From the NCBI GenBank assembly GCA_900547685.1, contig URHS01000005.1:11085-75084 (forward strand): DNA of 64,000 nt, read 5' to 3'. Under the pieces are notes generated by a model that was not told the DNA's origin, ran no database searches, and saw nothing but the letters and a program-made list of their open reading frames with translations. Made by a program: the position numbers and the translations under genes. Below are positions 1 to 8,436 of the stretch, in pieces (positions within the stretch are counted from its first letter, which is position 1; each line of letters starts with the position of its first letter). Source of the stretch: an uncultured Blautia sp. (lineage in GTDB: Bacteria > Bacillota > Clostridia > Lachnospirales > Lachnospiraceae).

Positions 1-775
1 GAGCAAAAATCGTACACTTATCTTCGCCAATTTTATGTGCAAGAGCCATCAAAAGAGTTCCTGTTCCGGCAGATGGGTCATAACACTCAATGCTATGTAA
101 ATCAGTTGCATTGCCAACAAGCAATCTTGCCATAATCGTTGCAATAGCGTGAGGAGTATAATACTCTGCATACTTACCACCGCCTGCGGTATTGTAGTCC
201 TTTATCAGATATTCAAATATATCTGCAAAGAAATCATAGTGCTTCTCAAATGCTTCTTCAAAAGAAAAGTTTACCAACTTGTCAACCAAAGCACGGGCAA
301 AAGGTGCTCTTGCTGTATCGTCCGTTACATACTGTGTCAGCTTTTCAAAAAGCGGTATTTTCGTGTTCTGAGCAGTCTGAGTTGAAAATATATCAATATT
401 CTTATCTGCTATATCTGTCATCGTGCTGTCAAAAATCAAATCAAAATCGCCTTTTGCCTGCTGATTCCATAAGTTAGCAATAAGATGTTCCGGATTAAGT
501 AATGGAATATCTGACGGTAAGCTATCAAAAATATCCAAGCGGTCATCTTCTGACATTTCTGCATAAACCAATTCCCATTTTTCAGCATTTCTAAGAACCG
601 GACTGACTTTTTTTACTTCATATCCGAACTTATCATTAAGAAATTTATAAAGGAAAACCTGTGTAATAATCTTATACTCGTTACCATCGTTTCCCATACC
701 ATAGGTCTGACAAGTTGCTTTTAAGGCATCTATCAACTCTACGGTTTTTTCTTTTATCGTCTTTGTTTCTTCCAT
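1..775 (-). CDS. hsdM: Type I restriction-modification DNA methyltransferase subunit HsdM (partial, N-terminal part)
   Basis: The reverse strand from the ATG at 775 stays open to the window edge, giving the first 258 residues of an HsdM protein. HsdM is the adenine methyltransferase subunit that, with HsdS, modifies the recognition site and, with HsdR, forms the restriction complex. The N-terminal helical HsdM domain covers roughly residues 5-150. The SAM-binding motif I, DPSAGTGTLLM, is visible near residue 233, just before the edge. The catalytic NPPF/Y motif lies outside. The gene starts 11 bp after the hsdR stop, so the two are co-transcribed in the order R then M. hsdS would be expected further left. 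The call is firm from motif and context; completeness cannot be judged. Confidence 0.93.
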   Translation of the reverse strand, partial: MEETKTIKEKTVELIDALKATCQTYGMGNDGNEYKIITQVFLYKFLNDKFGYEVKKVSPVLRNAEKWELVYAEMSEDDRLDIFDSLPSDIPLLNPEHLIANLWNQQAKGDFDLIFDSTMTDIADKNIDIFSTQTAQNTKIPLFEKLTQYVTDDTARAPFARALVDKLVNFSFEEAFEKHYDFFADIFEYLIKDYNTAGGGKYAEYYTPHAIATIMARLLVGNATDLHSIECYDPSAGTGTLLMALAHKIGEDKCTIFA

Positions 776-786
776 TATGTTCTCCT

Positions 787-3700
787 TTATGCCACTGAAT
801 AAGTCTGGTTATACTGTTCAAGATACTGCTTTGTAATCCTGCTCTGTATAAACACTCTGTCCTCACGAACACTTGCTACTCCCAACTTATCAATGCCTGC
901 TTTTATTTGTGTCATAACCGTTCTCTCAAAATAAGCGTCCTTTTTCAATATATCATTTCTGTCATATACCTTCTGGTCAATATCAGACTTAATAGAAAGC
1001 AAAACATTCATAATAGACATATCATACTCTGAAACAATCGGCGGTTTATTTGCTGCTTTTCGAGCAAGATTTTCTTCCCTGATTCTTTTATGAACCCTTG
1101 CGAATTTCGCATCTCCATTATATTTTCTCAGCAAAACCTTGTTTTTCTTCTGCAATTCATCAAGTTTCTTCAGAATATCTTCCAGTTCCTTTCCTTGCTC
1201 CTCAATCTCAGATACACTCTTAGGTTCAAAACCGTGTTGCTTGAAGCGAAGCAAAAATGCTTCCTGCAAAGTAATAAACTCAGGGTCATCAGGGTCGATA
1301 TTCTGAGTAAAGGCACGAACAGTCTTTTTATACTTTTCTGTTACTGCGTCTTTACCACCGACGATTTTCAATTCTTCCTCACTGATTTTGCTGAAATTAA
1401 AGGTAATATCCTCCATTGCTTCATTGACAAGCAATTTCGTTATATCATCACTTGCAAAAAATTCTTTCTGATTTATGTTATCAATATGATGTTGCACCTC
1501 TGAAATCAATGATGGCAACTTTGTCAATTCCTTTTTTGCAAATGTTTCCTTCAACTCATCATCGCCAAAAGTTCTTACCAAATTACAACAGTCACGAGCA
1601 GCAATAAGAATTTTTTTAAGTTTAAGCAATTCCTGCTTATCCTCAATCGTGGATATTTCCGAGCTAAATTCCTCCGCATTATCTGTGGTGTAGTTAAAAA
1701 GAACCTGCTGCACTTCCTGCATTTGTTTAATGAGTTCTGCCGGGTCTTCAATAACCTGTTTGAATGTATCTGTTTCATTTCCCGCACCAACTTCATTCGG
1801 GTCATTAAAACGGTTCAGCTCTTTGAGGTATGCTTCATTTGTTTCCTCAAAATTCCTTTTTATATTTGCAAAATCAATGACATAACCATAATGGTTTTCT
1901 TTATACGGTCTGTTGACTCTTGTAATTGCCTGTAACAAATTATGGTCTTTCAATTTTCGACCAAAATACAGTCGTTTCAATCTTGGTGCATCAAATCCGG
2001 TAAGAAGCATATTGAAAACGATAAGAATATCAACTGTCATATTATTTTTGAAGTCATCAATAATCTTATCTCTTGTATCTTTGTCATCACTATCGTGAAG
2101 TATAAGTCCAGCTCGCAAATGACTTTTCATAGAAGCGTCTTTATTAAGTTCTGCTTGAATTTCATCAAAATACGCAAACAGCTTCCTTGCCTGCTCACTT
2201 GTTTCACAAATGACCATACCGCCGAGCGTATTATCTCCCTGAATTTGTCTAAATCTCTTTAGGTCAGAAATAATATATCTAAGCAACTCTTTGACATAGT
2301 TATCGTGTTCAACAATCTGACTTTTCTTTACGTCTTTCTTTTCTACCAAAGTTTCAAGTTTTTCGTAAATCTCAGAAAGTCGCTCTTTATACTGAGTTTC
2401 TATGTCCTCACGGATAATTTTCAGCGTATATCCATCTAAAATTGATTTGTCATAATAGTATGTATGAATATAATTACCAAAAACTCTCCAAGATTCTCTT
2501 TCTTCTTTCAAAAGCGGTGTTCCCGTCAAAGCAATCTTTATCGCATTTTTATCTGCATCAAGAAGATTAGCCAAGAATGAACCCTCCGGTTTATATCCTC
2601 TATGTGCTTCATCAATAATAAACACTCTCTGCAAATTCGTTGCATACGCAGGAAGGTCAACTTTCGACCTATCTTCAGCAAAACGCTGTATATTCACTAC
2701 TGTAATTTCAGGTTTTCCCGTATTTCCCTCTTGTGCTTGATTGTTACGGAACTGCTCCATAAGTTCAGCACGGGAACTTGCCGTTTTCACAACCAATCCA
2801 CGAGCTTCAAATTCTTCTGAAGCCTGTTTCAGCAAATCAAGGCGGTCAACAATGAAATAAAACTTTGCAACTTTATTTTGTTTACTGAAATAGTCAGAAA
2901 GAACATAAGTAAGATAATAAGAAAGGGCTGTCTTTCCACTACCTTGAGTATGCCATATAACACCTGAATTAACACCTTCATCAATCTTACTTCTTACTGT
3001 TAAGGCAGCAAACATCTGTTGATAACGCATTATATGTTTCTGCTCAATAAACTCTATCTTGCCATTTATTTCTTTATGAAAACGAACATAGGCAATTCCA
3101 TATTTTAATATAAATAACAATCTTTCAGGACTGCACATAGATGTCAGTACTCGATTGGTCGGTGTATAGGTATCTAAATTTGTTTGATATTCCGGAGAAG
3201 TATGAATAACCTGACAATTAAAGTCAGTCAATATCTTCTTTTCAACAATCGGGTCAATATCCTTATATGGGAAATCTGCATTATAAGGTGCAATATCCAA
3301 ATTTGTAGGATTTTCTTCTCTGAAACAGTTGAACGGTGCAGACTGTTTTGCCGTCGTACAATAGAATGCCCCCTGAACCGGAACAATACCACCCATAGTG
3401 TCATATTCCATATTATTAGAGAAAATCATCAACTGTGTAATATTCAAAAATCTCCTAAATTTTTTATTAGGAAATCTCTTTTGGTTCATTCTCTTGCTTT
3501 CTGCAACCATACCGCCGTGATTATTCGGCTTCTTTACTTCAACAAATACAAGTGGAAGTCCATTTACAAACAATGTAATATCAGGTCTAAATTCATCTTG
3601 GTCACGCTTACAAGTGAACTCGGCGGTAAAATGATATGTATTATTCTTTGGATTTTCAAAATCCACCAATCTAACAGGCGAAACAGACGATAAACGCTCG

Positions 3701-3972
3701 TAAAAACTGCGTCCTATATCATCATTATCTAATTCCTGCCTAATAGTTTTCAATGTCTGTTCCGCTTCTCCTGCGTGGGTAGGATTAAGCCGTGCGAACT
3801 GCTCCTTGAAAACGTTAATTAAGATATTGGTATCAGGGTCATATACTGTGCCTGCCATATCTTCAGTTATTTTCCCGAAATAGGTATAACCAAGGCGTGT
3901 CAAATGAACCATTGCTGGCATTTGAACACGGGTAGCTTCGTTAAACATATTTTTCTTACCACTTGCCGCCAT
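787..3972 (-). CDS. hsdR: Type I restriction endonuclease subunit HsdR
   Basis: This 1061-residue protein is the ATP-dependent translocase and nuclease of a type I restriction system. The N-terminal nuclease domain shows a PD-(D/E)xK core: Asp of DITLF near residue 130 and EVKK near 144-147. The SF2 helicase domain follows, with Walker A (GSGKT) near 344 and a DEAH box (IIDEAHRG) near 453, a TGTP motif III near 487, and a motif VI-like QAITRVNRP segment. The C-terminus is helical, as in subunits that bind HsdM. Length fits the family (about 1000-1100). The start is supported by a GAGGAGG-type ribosome site 7-8 bases upstream. It follows the small HTH gene by 17 bp and precedes hsdM by 11 bp. 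No frameshift is seen, so the subunit looks functional. Confidence 0.96.
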   Translation of the reverse strand: MAASGKKNMFNEATRVQMPAMVHLTRLGYTYFGKITEDMAGTVYDPDTNILINVFKEQFARLNPTHAGEAEQTLKTIRQELDNDDIGRSFYERLSSVSPVRLVDFENPKNNTYHFTAEFTCKRDQDEFRPDITLFVNGLPLVFVEVKKPNNHGGMVAESKRMNQKRFPNKKFRRFLNITQLMIFSNNMEYDTMGGIVPVQGAFYCTTAKQSAPFNCFREENPTNLDIAPYNADFPYKDIDPIVEKKILTDFNCQVIHTSPEYQTNLDTYTPTNRVLTSMCSPERLLFILKYGIAYVRFHKEINGKIEFIEQKHIMRYQQMFAALTVRSKIDEGVNSGVIWHTQGSGKTALSYYLTYVLSDYFSKQNKVAKFYFIVDRLDLLKQASEEFEARGLVVKTASSRAELMEQFRNNQAQEGNTGKPEITVVNIQRFAEDRSKVDLPAYATNLQRVFIIDEAHRGYKPEGSFLANLLDADKNAIKIALTGTPLLKEERESWRVFGNYIHTYYYDKSILDGYTLKIIREDIETQYKERLSEIYEKLETLVEKKDVKKSQIVEHDNYVKELLRYIISDLKRFRQIQGDNTLGGMVICETSEQARKLFAYFDEIQAELNKDASMKSHLRAGLILHDSDDKDTRDKIIDDFKNNMTVDILIVFNMLLTGFDAPRLKRLYFGRKLKDHNLLQAITRVNRPYKENHYGYVIDFANIKRNFEETNEAYLKELNRFNDPNEVGAGNETDTFKQVIEDPAELIKQMQEVQQVLFNYTTDNAEEFSSEISTIEDKQELLKLKKILIAARDCCNLVRTFGDDELKETFAKKELTKLPSLISEVQHHIDNINQKEFFASDDITKLLVNEAMEDITFNFSKISEEELKIVGGKDAVTEKYKKTVRAFTQNIDPDDPEFITLQEAFLLRFKQHGFEPKSVSEIEEQGKELEDILKKLDELQKKNKVLLRKYNGDAKFARVHKRIREENLARKAANKPPIVSEYDMSIMNVLLSIKSDIDQKVYDRNDILKKDAYFERTVMTQIKAGIDKLGVASVREDRVFIQSRITKQYLEQYNQTYSVA

Positions 3973-3989
3973 CTTCAGACCTCCTCATA

Positions 3990-4196
3990 TCATTCGTCTA
4001 ATATGACTTCACATACATCGCCAATATCACAATGAAATACTTTGCAAATTCTCATAAGCACATCAAGGGATACTGTTTCATTCTTATTTAATTTTGTTGC
4101 AACAGACGATGAAATCTCCGCAGCACGCATTAAATCTTGTCTTTTCATTTGATTATCAATCATAAGTTTTTGAAGTTTGTTGTAGCTTATTCTCAT
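3990..4196 (-). CDS. Small Xre/Cro-type helix-turn-helix regulator
   Basis: This 68-residue protein is almost entirely one Cro/C1-type helix-turn-helix domain, with helices around residues 4-15, 18-25 and 29-36 (the turn is recognisable in LMRAAEISSSVATKLNKNE) and the usual tail ending in GDVCEVI. It has no additional domain. It lies first in the restriction operon, 17 bp upstream of hsdR, with a GAAGGAG ribosome site nine bases from its ATG and a good promoter at 4251-4279. Inference: it autoregulates the restriction operon, in the manner of controller proteins, but it belongs to the general Xre type and not clearly to the classical C-protein family, so this role is not shown by sequence alone. 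Confidence 0.85.
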   Translation of the reverse strand: MRISYNKLQKLMIDNQMKRQDLMRAAEISSSVATKLNKNETVSLDVLMRICKVFHCDIGDVCEVILDE

Positions 4197-4250
4197 CTGT
4201 AACGCTCCTTCGTATTCTCCGTTCCTTTTGGTTACAGTTACTCATTTGAT

Positions 4251-4279
4251 ATTATATTATAAATAATCTATTTTTTCAA
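4251..4279 (-). promoter_or_regulatory. Sigma-A-type promoter of the restriction operon
   Basis: On the reverse strand TTGAAA (4274-4279) and TATAAT (4251-4256) are separated by exactly 17 bp. Transcription would begin near 4244, about 50 bases before the ATG of the HTH gene. The -10 box is perfect and the -35 box matches five of six bases. There is no other good promoter between the prkC terminator and the HTH gene, so this probably drives HTH-hsdR-hsdM. Confidence 0.7.
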
Positions 4280-4379
4280 GATATAGAGGTTTATTCGCAA
4301 CTCCTATCCAGTAAGGTGTCACTTTTTACTAACATCTAATAGAACCAAATATTATATCCTTTTTAGAATTTAAAGGCAA

Positions 4380-4430
4380 CAAAAAATATCCGGACACTTA
4401 TGCCTTAAGCACATTACATCCGGATATTTC
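4380..4430 (-). terminator. Rho-independent terminator after prkC
   Basis: The arms 4384-4394 and 4419-4429 are perfect 11-bp inverted repeats (AAATATCCGGA and its complement) around a 24-base loop. On the reverse strand the hairpin runs into a T-rich tract. It starts eight bases after the prkC stop and closes the murE-prkC operon, separating it from the restriction locus. Confidence 0.8.
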
Positions 4431-4437
4431 TCTATTC

Positions 4438-6651
4438 TTATTCTTGTTTAAACTCTAATTGATACTGATATAAAACTTTATAATTTCCATCAGACTGCAT
4501 TTCATCAAAATATAATGTTCCCGTGGAAACACCTTCTTTTCCTACAATTCGTCCTACATTGTAGCCGCCTTTTTCACTGAATTCAAGCACCTTATCGGAA
4601 AGAATAACTTTTCCTCCGCTGCTCTGGCTACCGTCTCCATCCTGTACCAGGCGAAGACGTACCTGACCGCCTTGATAATTGCTTGGTTTTTCAATATTGA
4701 CATCTTCCGGTGTAGCCCACTGTCCGGATTCTACGCTTTCGCCGTCCTGTGTATTTCCGTTTCCATTGGAAGCTGCATTTTTATTCAGAACCTTAATCGT
4801 TACAGAAGTCCCTGGTTCTACACGGTTTCCTGCTTTTGGAGTCTGTGCATATACTTCTCCTTCTGCAACTCCCGCTTTTTCATCGTAGTCTTCTTCTACT
4901 GTTACTATCAGTCCCTTTTTCTCTAAAGTTGCCTGTGCATCTGCTGCTTTGACACCACGAACATTTGGTACAGATACCATTTCATCACCGGAACCAATGC
5001 TGACTGTAATAGTTATCTCTGTATCTTTTGAAACAGAAGAACCCTCTTTTGGATTTACGGAAATAACTTTCCCCACTGCTACATCTTCGCTTTTCGTTTT
5101 TTCAATCTTTACTTTACTAAGTCCCAACTGCTGCAATTCAGCCTGAACATCGCTTAAAGATTTTCCTGCAAGTCCTGTAGGAATCGTAACTTCTTCTTTT
5201 TCTTCAGATTTTCCTGTGCTGATATAGTAAATAACCTGTGTATTTTTTTCTACTTTTGTTCCTGCTTCCGGTTCCTGACGGGCAATCATACCTTCCGGTA
5301 CAGTATCGGAAGCTTCTTCTCCGCCTTTTTTCAGTCCCAGATTTTTTGTAGTTAACTCTTTTAATGCATCATCTTTAGATTTTCCTACAATATTAGGAAC
5401 TTCCAGTTTTTCATCTTCTTCCTTTTCTTGCGTCTGTTCTACTTTTGGCTTATCTGTCTCACTACTTCCACCTTTAATCAAGCCTGCTGCCGATGCAATC
5501 ATATAGACAAGAATACAGATAATAATACCACCGATAATCAAACCGCCGATGGTCATAGCTTTTTCCAGCTTTGTGTTAATTCCACCGCGTTCTTCATCGT
5601 CATCATCTTCGTCTTCATCATCTTCATCGTCCTCCTCATGTTTGCGGCGACGCTTTTTCGATGGTTTTTCGAAGATTTCTTCATCATCATCTTCTTCATC
5701 GTCTTCTTCATCATTATAGATAGATGATGTTTGTGTATAAGCACTGTTCTGAATTTCTTTCATTTCATCCGGCGTAATCATAATCGTCTGTGCATGATTA
5801 CTAAGAGGAGTCAGATTTACAAAGTTTCCATTTGGGTCAATTAAAGAATGTTTTAAATCGTTAATCAGCTCTGCCAATGTGCTGTATCGTCTGTCCGGAC
5901 TTTTCTGCGTACATTTTAAGATAATTTCTTCCAGGCTGTGAGGCAATTCTGCCACATACTGAGACGGAGGAACCATCTCATCCTGTAAATGTTTAATGGC
6001 AATGGCAACCGTTGTATCTCCGTCAAAAGGCACTCTGCCTGTCACCATTTCATACATGGTAATACCCAGTGAATAAATATCGCTCTTAAAGTCGCTGTAA
6101 CCGCCACGCACTTGCTCAGGAGAACTGTAATGAACAGAACCCATTGCATTAGTACTAATAGTATTGGATGATGCTACTCTGGCAATACCAAAGTCTGTTA
6201 CTTTCACCTTTCCATCTGTGGAAATGATAATATTCTGCGGTTTAATATCACGATGTACGATATTTCTATTATGTGCTGCTTCTAACCCCATAGAAACCTG
6301 AATTGCTATACTGGTGGCTTCTTTTACTGTAAGCTTTCCTTTTTTTGAAATATAGTCTTTTAAGGTAATACCCTCTACTAATTCCATTACAATATAGTTA
6401 ATGCCTTTATCCTCCCCAACATCAAAGACATTTACTACATTAGGATGCGCCAGACCTGCTGCTGCCTGAGCTTCTCTTTGAAATTTTCGTATAAAATTTG
6501 TATCTGCGCTGAATTCCGGCTTCAGCACCTTCATCGCCACAAAACGGTTCAGTTTATGGTCTTTTGCTTTATAAACATCCGCCATACCGCCGGAGCCTAT
6601 ACAGCCCACAACCTCATACCGTTCACCTATAATTATTCCCATATTTAACAT
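4438..6651 (-). CDS. prkC: PASTA-domain serine/threonine protein kinase PrkC/Stk1
   Basis: This is a 737-residue single-pass membrane kinase that senses muropeptides or lipid II and controls growth, cell-wall synthesis and spore germination in Firmicutes. The cytoplasmic kinase domain fills about residues 10-275: glycine loop GSGGMADVYK, catalytic Lys in AMKVLK, the HRDIKPQN loop, the DFG motif in VTDFGIARV, and an SPEQ segment in the activation loop. A juxtamembrane stretch near 310-365 alternates long Asp/Glu runs with a basic KKRRRK patch. One transmembrane helix lies near 367-392. Three PASTA repeats follow from about 417 to 632 (openings VPNIVGKS, IPTGLAGKS, VPNVRGVKA), then a C-terminal tail of about 100 residues without a recognised domain. 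Its ATG overlaps the phosphatase gene by 7 bp. Confidence 0.95.
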   Translation of the reverse strand: MLNMGIIIGERYEVVGCIGSGGMADVYKAKDHKLNRFVAMKVLKPEFSADTNFIRKFQREAQAAAGLAHPNVVNVFDVGEDKGINYIVMELVEGITLKDYISKKGKLTVKEATSIAIQVSMGLEAAHNRNIVHRDIKPQNIIISTDGKVKVTDFGIARVASSNTISTNAMGSVHYSSPEQVRGGYSDFKSDIYSLGITMYEMVTGRVPFDGDTTVAIAIKHLQDEMVPPSQYVAELPHSLEEIILKCTQKSPDRRYSTLAELINDLKHSLIDPNGNFVNLTPLSNHAQTIMITPDEMKEIQNSAYTQTSSIYNDEEDDEEDDDEEIFEKPSKKRRRKHEEDDEDDEDEDDDDEERGGINTKLEKAMTIGGLIIGGIIICILVYMIASAAGLIKGGSSETDKPKVEQTQEKEEDEKLEVPNIVGKSKDDALKELTTKNLGLKKGGEEASDTVPEGMIARQEPEAGTKVEKNTQVIYYISTGKSEEKEEVTIPTGLAGKSLSDVQAELQQLGLSKVKIEKTKSEDVAVGKVISVNPKEGSSVSKDTEITITVSIGSGDEMVSVPNVRGVKAADAQATLEKKGLIVTVEEDYDEKAGVAEGEVYAQTPKAGNRVEPGTSVTIKVLNKNAASNGNGNTQDGESVESGQWATPEDVNIEKPSNYQGGQVRLRLVQDGDGSQSSGGKVILSDKVLEFSEKGGYNVGRIVGKEGVSTGTLYFDEMQSDGNYKVLYQYQLEFKQE

Positions 6652-7388
6652 ATTTCCACCTCTTTTGTGTCTGGCTGAACCAGCACTACTGCTATATTAT
6701 CTTTACCGCCGTTTTCATTTGCCAGAGAAACAAGACGCATTCCCATTTCCCTTAAATCTCTGCTTGTATTTGCAATTCTCCAGATTTCCTCATCAGAAAC
6801 CATATTCGACAATCCATCTGAACATAATAGTAAGGTACTGTTTTCTTTTAAATGTATATCAAAAAAGTCCACTTCTACCTCCGGACTAATGCCGATTACT
6901 CTTGTAATCTTGTTCTTATCCGGATGATTTTGCGCTTCTTCTTTTGTCAGCAATCCTCGTCTTACTAATTCCTGTACAAGAGAATGATCCTTTGTAATCT
7001 GAGTAATCCGATCCTCTATGAGATACAGCCTGCTGTCACCTACATTAGCTACATAAGCATAGTCATCAACAACAGTGACAAGTACCATGGTTGTTCCCAT
7101 TCCTGACATATCTGCATGTGTTCTGGCTTCTTCAAGAACCTTACGATTTGCTTCTTCTACTGCGCTGCGAATAATCTTTATGGGATTTTGATTTTCATCC
7201 TCTAAAACAGAATGAAGAAATGTCTGAACGGCAAAGCTGGAAGCAAAGTCTCCTGCGTTATGCCCCCCCATTCCATCTGCAACGATAAAAAGATTTGGCA
7301 AATTTCCTACCGGTTCCTCAGATGCAAACACAAAGTCCTGATTTACCTGACGTTTCTGTCCCACATCAGTTACAGAATATGATTTCAT
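6645..7388 (-). CDS. prpC: PP2C-family serine/threonine phosphatase PrpC/Stp
   Basis: This 247-residue cytosolic metal-dependent phosphatase reverses phosphorylation by the PASTA kinase encoded next to it. The metal-binding PP2C motifs are all present: DVGQKRQVNQD near residue 8, VADGMGGHNAGD near 38, NVGDSRLY near 115, CSDGLSNMVSD near 188 and GGKDNIAVV near 229. Length matches the bacterial family (about 240-250). The stop overlaps the kinase start by 7 bp and the start lies 1 bp after the rlmN stop, so translation of the pair is probably coupled. The order rlmN-prpC-prkC is the standard Firmicutes arrangement. Confidence 0.95.
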   Translation of the reverse strand: MKSYSVTDVGQKRQVNQDFVFASEEPVGNLPNLFIVADGMGGHNAGDFASSFAVQTFLHSVLEDENQNPIKIIRSAVEEANRKVLEEARTHADMSGMGTTMVLVTVVDDYAYVANVGDSRLYLIEDRITQITKDHSLVQELVRRGLLTKEEAQNHPDKNKITRVIGISPEVEVDFFDIHLKENSTLLLCSDGLSNMVSDEEIWRIANTSRDLREMGMRLVSLANENGGKDNIAVVLVQPDTKEVEIC

Positions 7389-7389
7389 C

Positions 7390-8436
7390 TTACGAGTCCT
7401 CTTTCTTATCGATATAACTTTTCCTTAGCTGTCCACAGGCCCCATCAATATCTCGGCCCATTTCCCTTCTAATAGTAACATTTATTTGGTATTTTTCAAG
7501 TTTATTTTTAAAATTCTCTATAACTTTTTTGTCTGACTGCACGTAATCCCTCTCCTTAATAGGATTTACAGGGATTAAATTCACATGGCAGTTTAACCCT
7601 TTAATTAAACGCGCCAGTTCCTCGGCATCCTCTTTTGTATCGTTCTTTCCACCCACAAGACTGTATTCAAAAGTAAGCCTTCTGCCTGTCTTGTCAAAAT
7701 AGTTTCTACAGGCTTCCAATACTTCCTCAATGGAATACTTATTTGCTATAGGCATTAATTCTGCACGTTTCACCTGATTAGAAGCATGAAGAGAAATTGC
7801 CAGTGTAATCTGTAAATTTTCCTCTGCTAACTCATACATTTTCGGTACAATACCACAGGTAGACACCGTGATGTTTCGCTGGCTGATGTGCAACCCATTT
7901 TCGTCTGTTAAAAGACGGATAAACTGAAGAAGATTATCATAATTATCAAGAGGTTCACCTGTTCCCATAACAACTACATTAGAAACTCTCTCGCCGGACA
8001 GCTTCTGAATACGATAAATCTGCTCCAGCATTTCTGAAGGAAGCAAATTCCTGGTCCAGCCTCCAATCGTAGATGCACAAAATCTGCATCCCATCTTACA
8101 TCCTACCTGGGACGAAATACACACGCTGTTTCCGTGTTTATATTTCATCAATACACTTTCCACCACGTTTCCATCAGGAAGGGCAAAGAGATATTTCTGT
8201 GTACCGTCTATTTTAGAAGTTTGTACCTCCAACATTTTTAAAGTGGTAAGTATACAACGCTCTTTTAGCTTTTCCCGAAGAACTGCAGATAAGTTACTCA
8301 TTTCATCAAAGCTTTCTGCCTGCTTCTGATGCAGCCACTCATAAATCTGTTTTGCACGAAAAGCTTTTTCTCCCATTTCAATCATGGTGTTTTTTAACTG
8401 CACCAGACTGAGAGATTTTATTTCTATTTGTTCCAT
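7390..8436 (-). CDS. rlmN: 23S rRNA (adenine2503-C2)/tRNA methyltransferase RlmN
   Basis: This 348-residue radical-SAM enzyme methylates C2 of A2503 in 23S rRNA and of A37 in some tRNAs. The radical-SAM cluster motif CxxxCxxC is visible as CKMGCRFC near residues 113-120. The catalytic Cys pair of the RlmN/Cfr mechanism fits the Cys near 118 and the C-terminal CGQLRK Cys near residue 335. The GTGEP SAM-binding motif and the N-terminal RlmN helical domain are also recognisable. The ISSQVGCKMGC context and the chromosomal housekeeping neighbourhood favour RlmN over the resistance enzyme Cfr. It overlaps rsmB by 13 bp and is followed immediately by prpC. Confidence 0.95.
   Translation of the reverse strand: MEQIEIKSLSLVQLKNTMIEMGEKAFRAKQIYEWLHQKQAESFDEMSNLSAVLREKLKERCILTTLKMLEVQTSKIDGTQKYLFALPDGNVVESVLMKYKHGNSVCISSQVGCKMGCRFCASTIGGWTRNLLPSEMLEQIYRIQKLSGERVSNVVVMGTGEPLDNYDNLLQFIRLLTDENGLHISQRNITVSTCGIVPKMYELAEENLQITLAISLHASNQVKRAELMPIANKYSIEEVLEACRNYFDKTGRRLTFEYSLVGGKNDTKEDAEELARLIKGLNCHVNLIPVNPIKERDYVQSDKKVIENFKNKLEKYQINVTIRREMGRDIDGACGQLRKSYIDKKEDS

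Noticed and set aside
1090..3693. Many open frames on the + strand opposite hsdR, including one of 169 codons
   Set aside because: They lie antisense to a long, motif-rich gene, have low-complexity Ile/Phe/Cys-rich products and no ribosome sites.
5428..5744. Open frames over the PrkC linker giving Ile/Phe-rich or Met/Lys-rich products
   Set aside because: They are the out-of-frame reading of GAT/GAA repeats that encode the acidic linker of the kinase.
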